Assembly (NCBI GenBank): GCA_023416965.1
Contig: JAEZGJ010000320.1
Location: 1 to 5,393 of the forward strand
DNA from: Pseudomonadota bacterium
GTDB taxonomy: Bacteria; Pseudomonadota; Alphaproteobacteria; Rhizobiales; Phreatobacteraceae
Reading direction: 5' to 3'
DNA length: 5,393 nt
Shown: one piece after another, positions 5,392 to 5,393 of the stretch
Position numbering within the stretch: position 1 is the first letter of the stretch
Layout: the number at the start of each line of letters is the position of its first letter
Notes under the pieces: generated by a model
What the model saw: only the letters and a program-made list of their open reading frames with translations
The model's database searches: none
What the model was told of the DNA's origin: nothing
Position numbers and translations under genes: made by a program

Positions 5392-5393
5392 GC

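Overview
The window looks like a piece of a high-GC alphaproteobacterial genome, probably order Hyphomicrobiales. This is inferred from the strong G/C bias, the style of the Liv proteins, and a promoter resembling the EcfG general-stress type that is typical of Alphaproteobacteria. No rRNA or other marker allows a firmer placement.

Positions 1338-5356 hold a tightly packed minus-strand operon read from right to left. It encodes a branched-chain amino acid type (HAAT family) ABC importer: permeases LivH and LivM, then ATPases LivG and LivF. A fifth gene follows that encodes a small third ATPase-like protein. The junctions are 1 nt, 3 nt, TGATG and ATGA, so the genes are almost certainly co-transcribed and translationally coupled. 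The periplasmic binding protein gene is not in the window; it may lie beyond the right edge, where small hairpins precede livH. LivH and LivM form the membrane channel and LivG and LivF power it. The fifth protein keeps Walker A, Q-loop, Walker B and H-loop, but has only about 30 residues where the helical subdomain and signature motif should be. It is the most unusual gene here.

Positions 905-1337 hold no recognisable gene. A possible intrinsic terminator for the liv operon lies at 1086-1098.

Positions 1-904 are a patchwork shaped by mobile elements. At 618-904 (+) is a frameshifted fossil of an IS630-family transposase. At 125-535 (-) is a small DUF2892-type membrane protein gene, preceded by an EcfG-like promoter (GGAAC-N16-GGTT) and two perfect dyads. 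Its 3' end abuts an IS3-family element whose end (127 down to 1) and first 22 transposase OrfA codons are at the left edge. The first three bases of the IS, TGA, act as the stop codon of the DUF2892 gene, so its original C-terminus may have been cut by the insertion.
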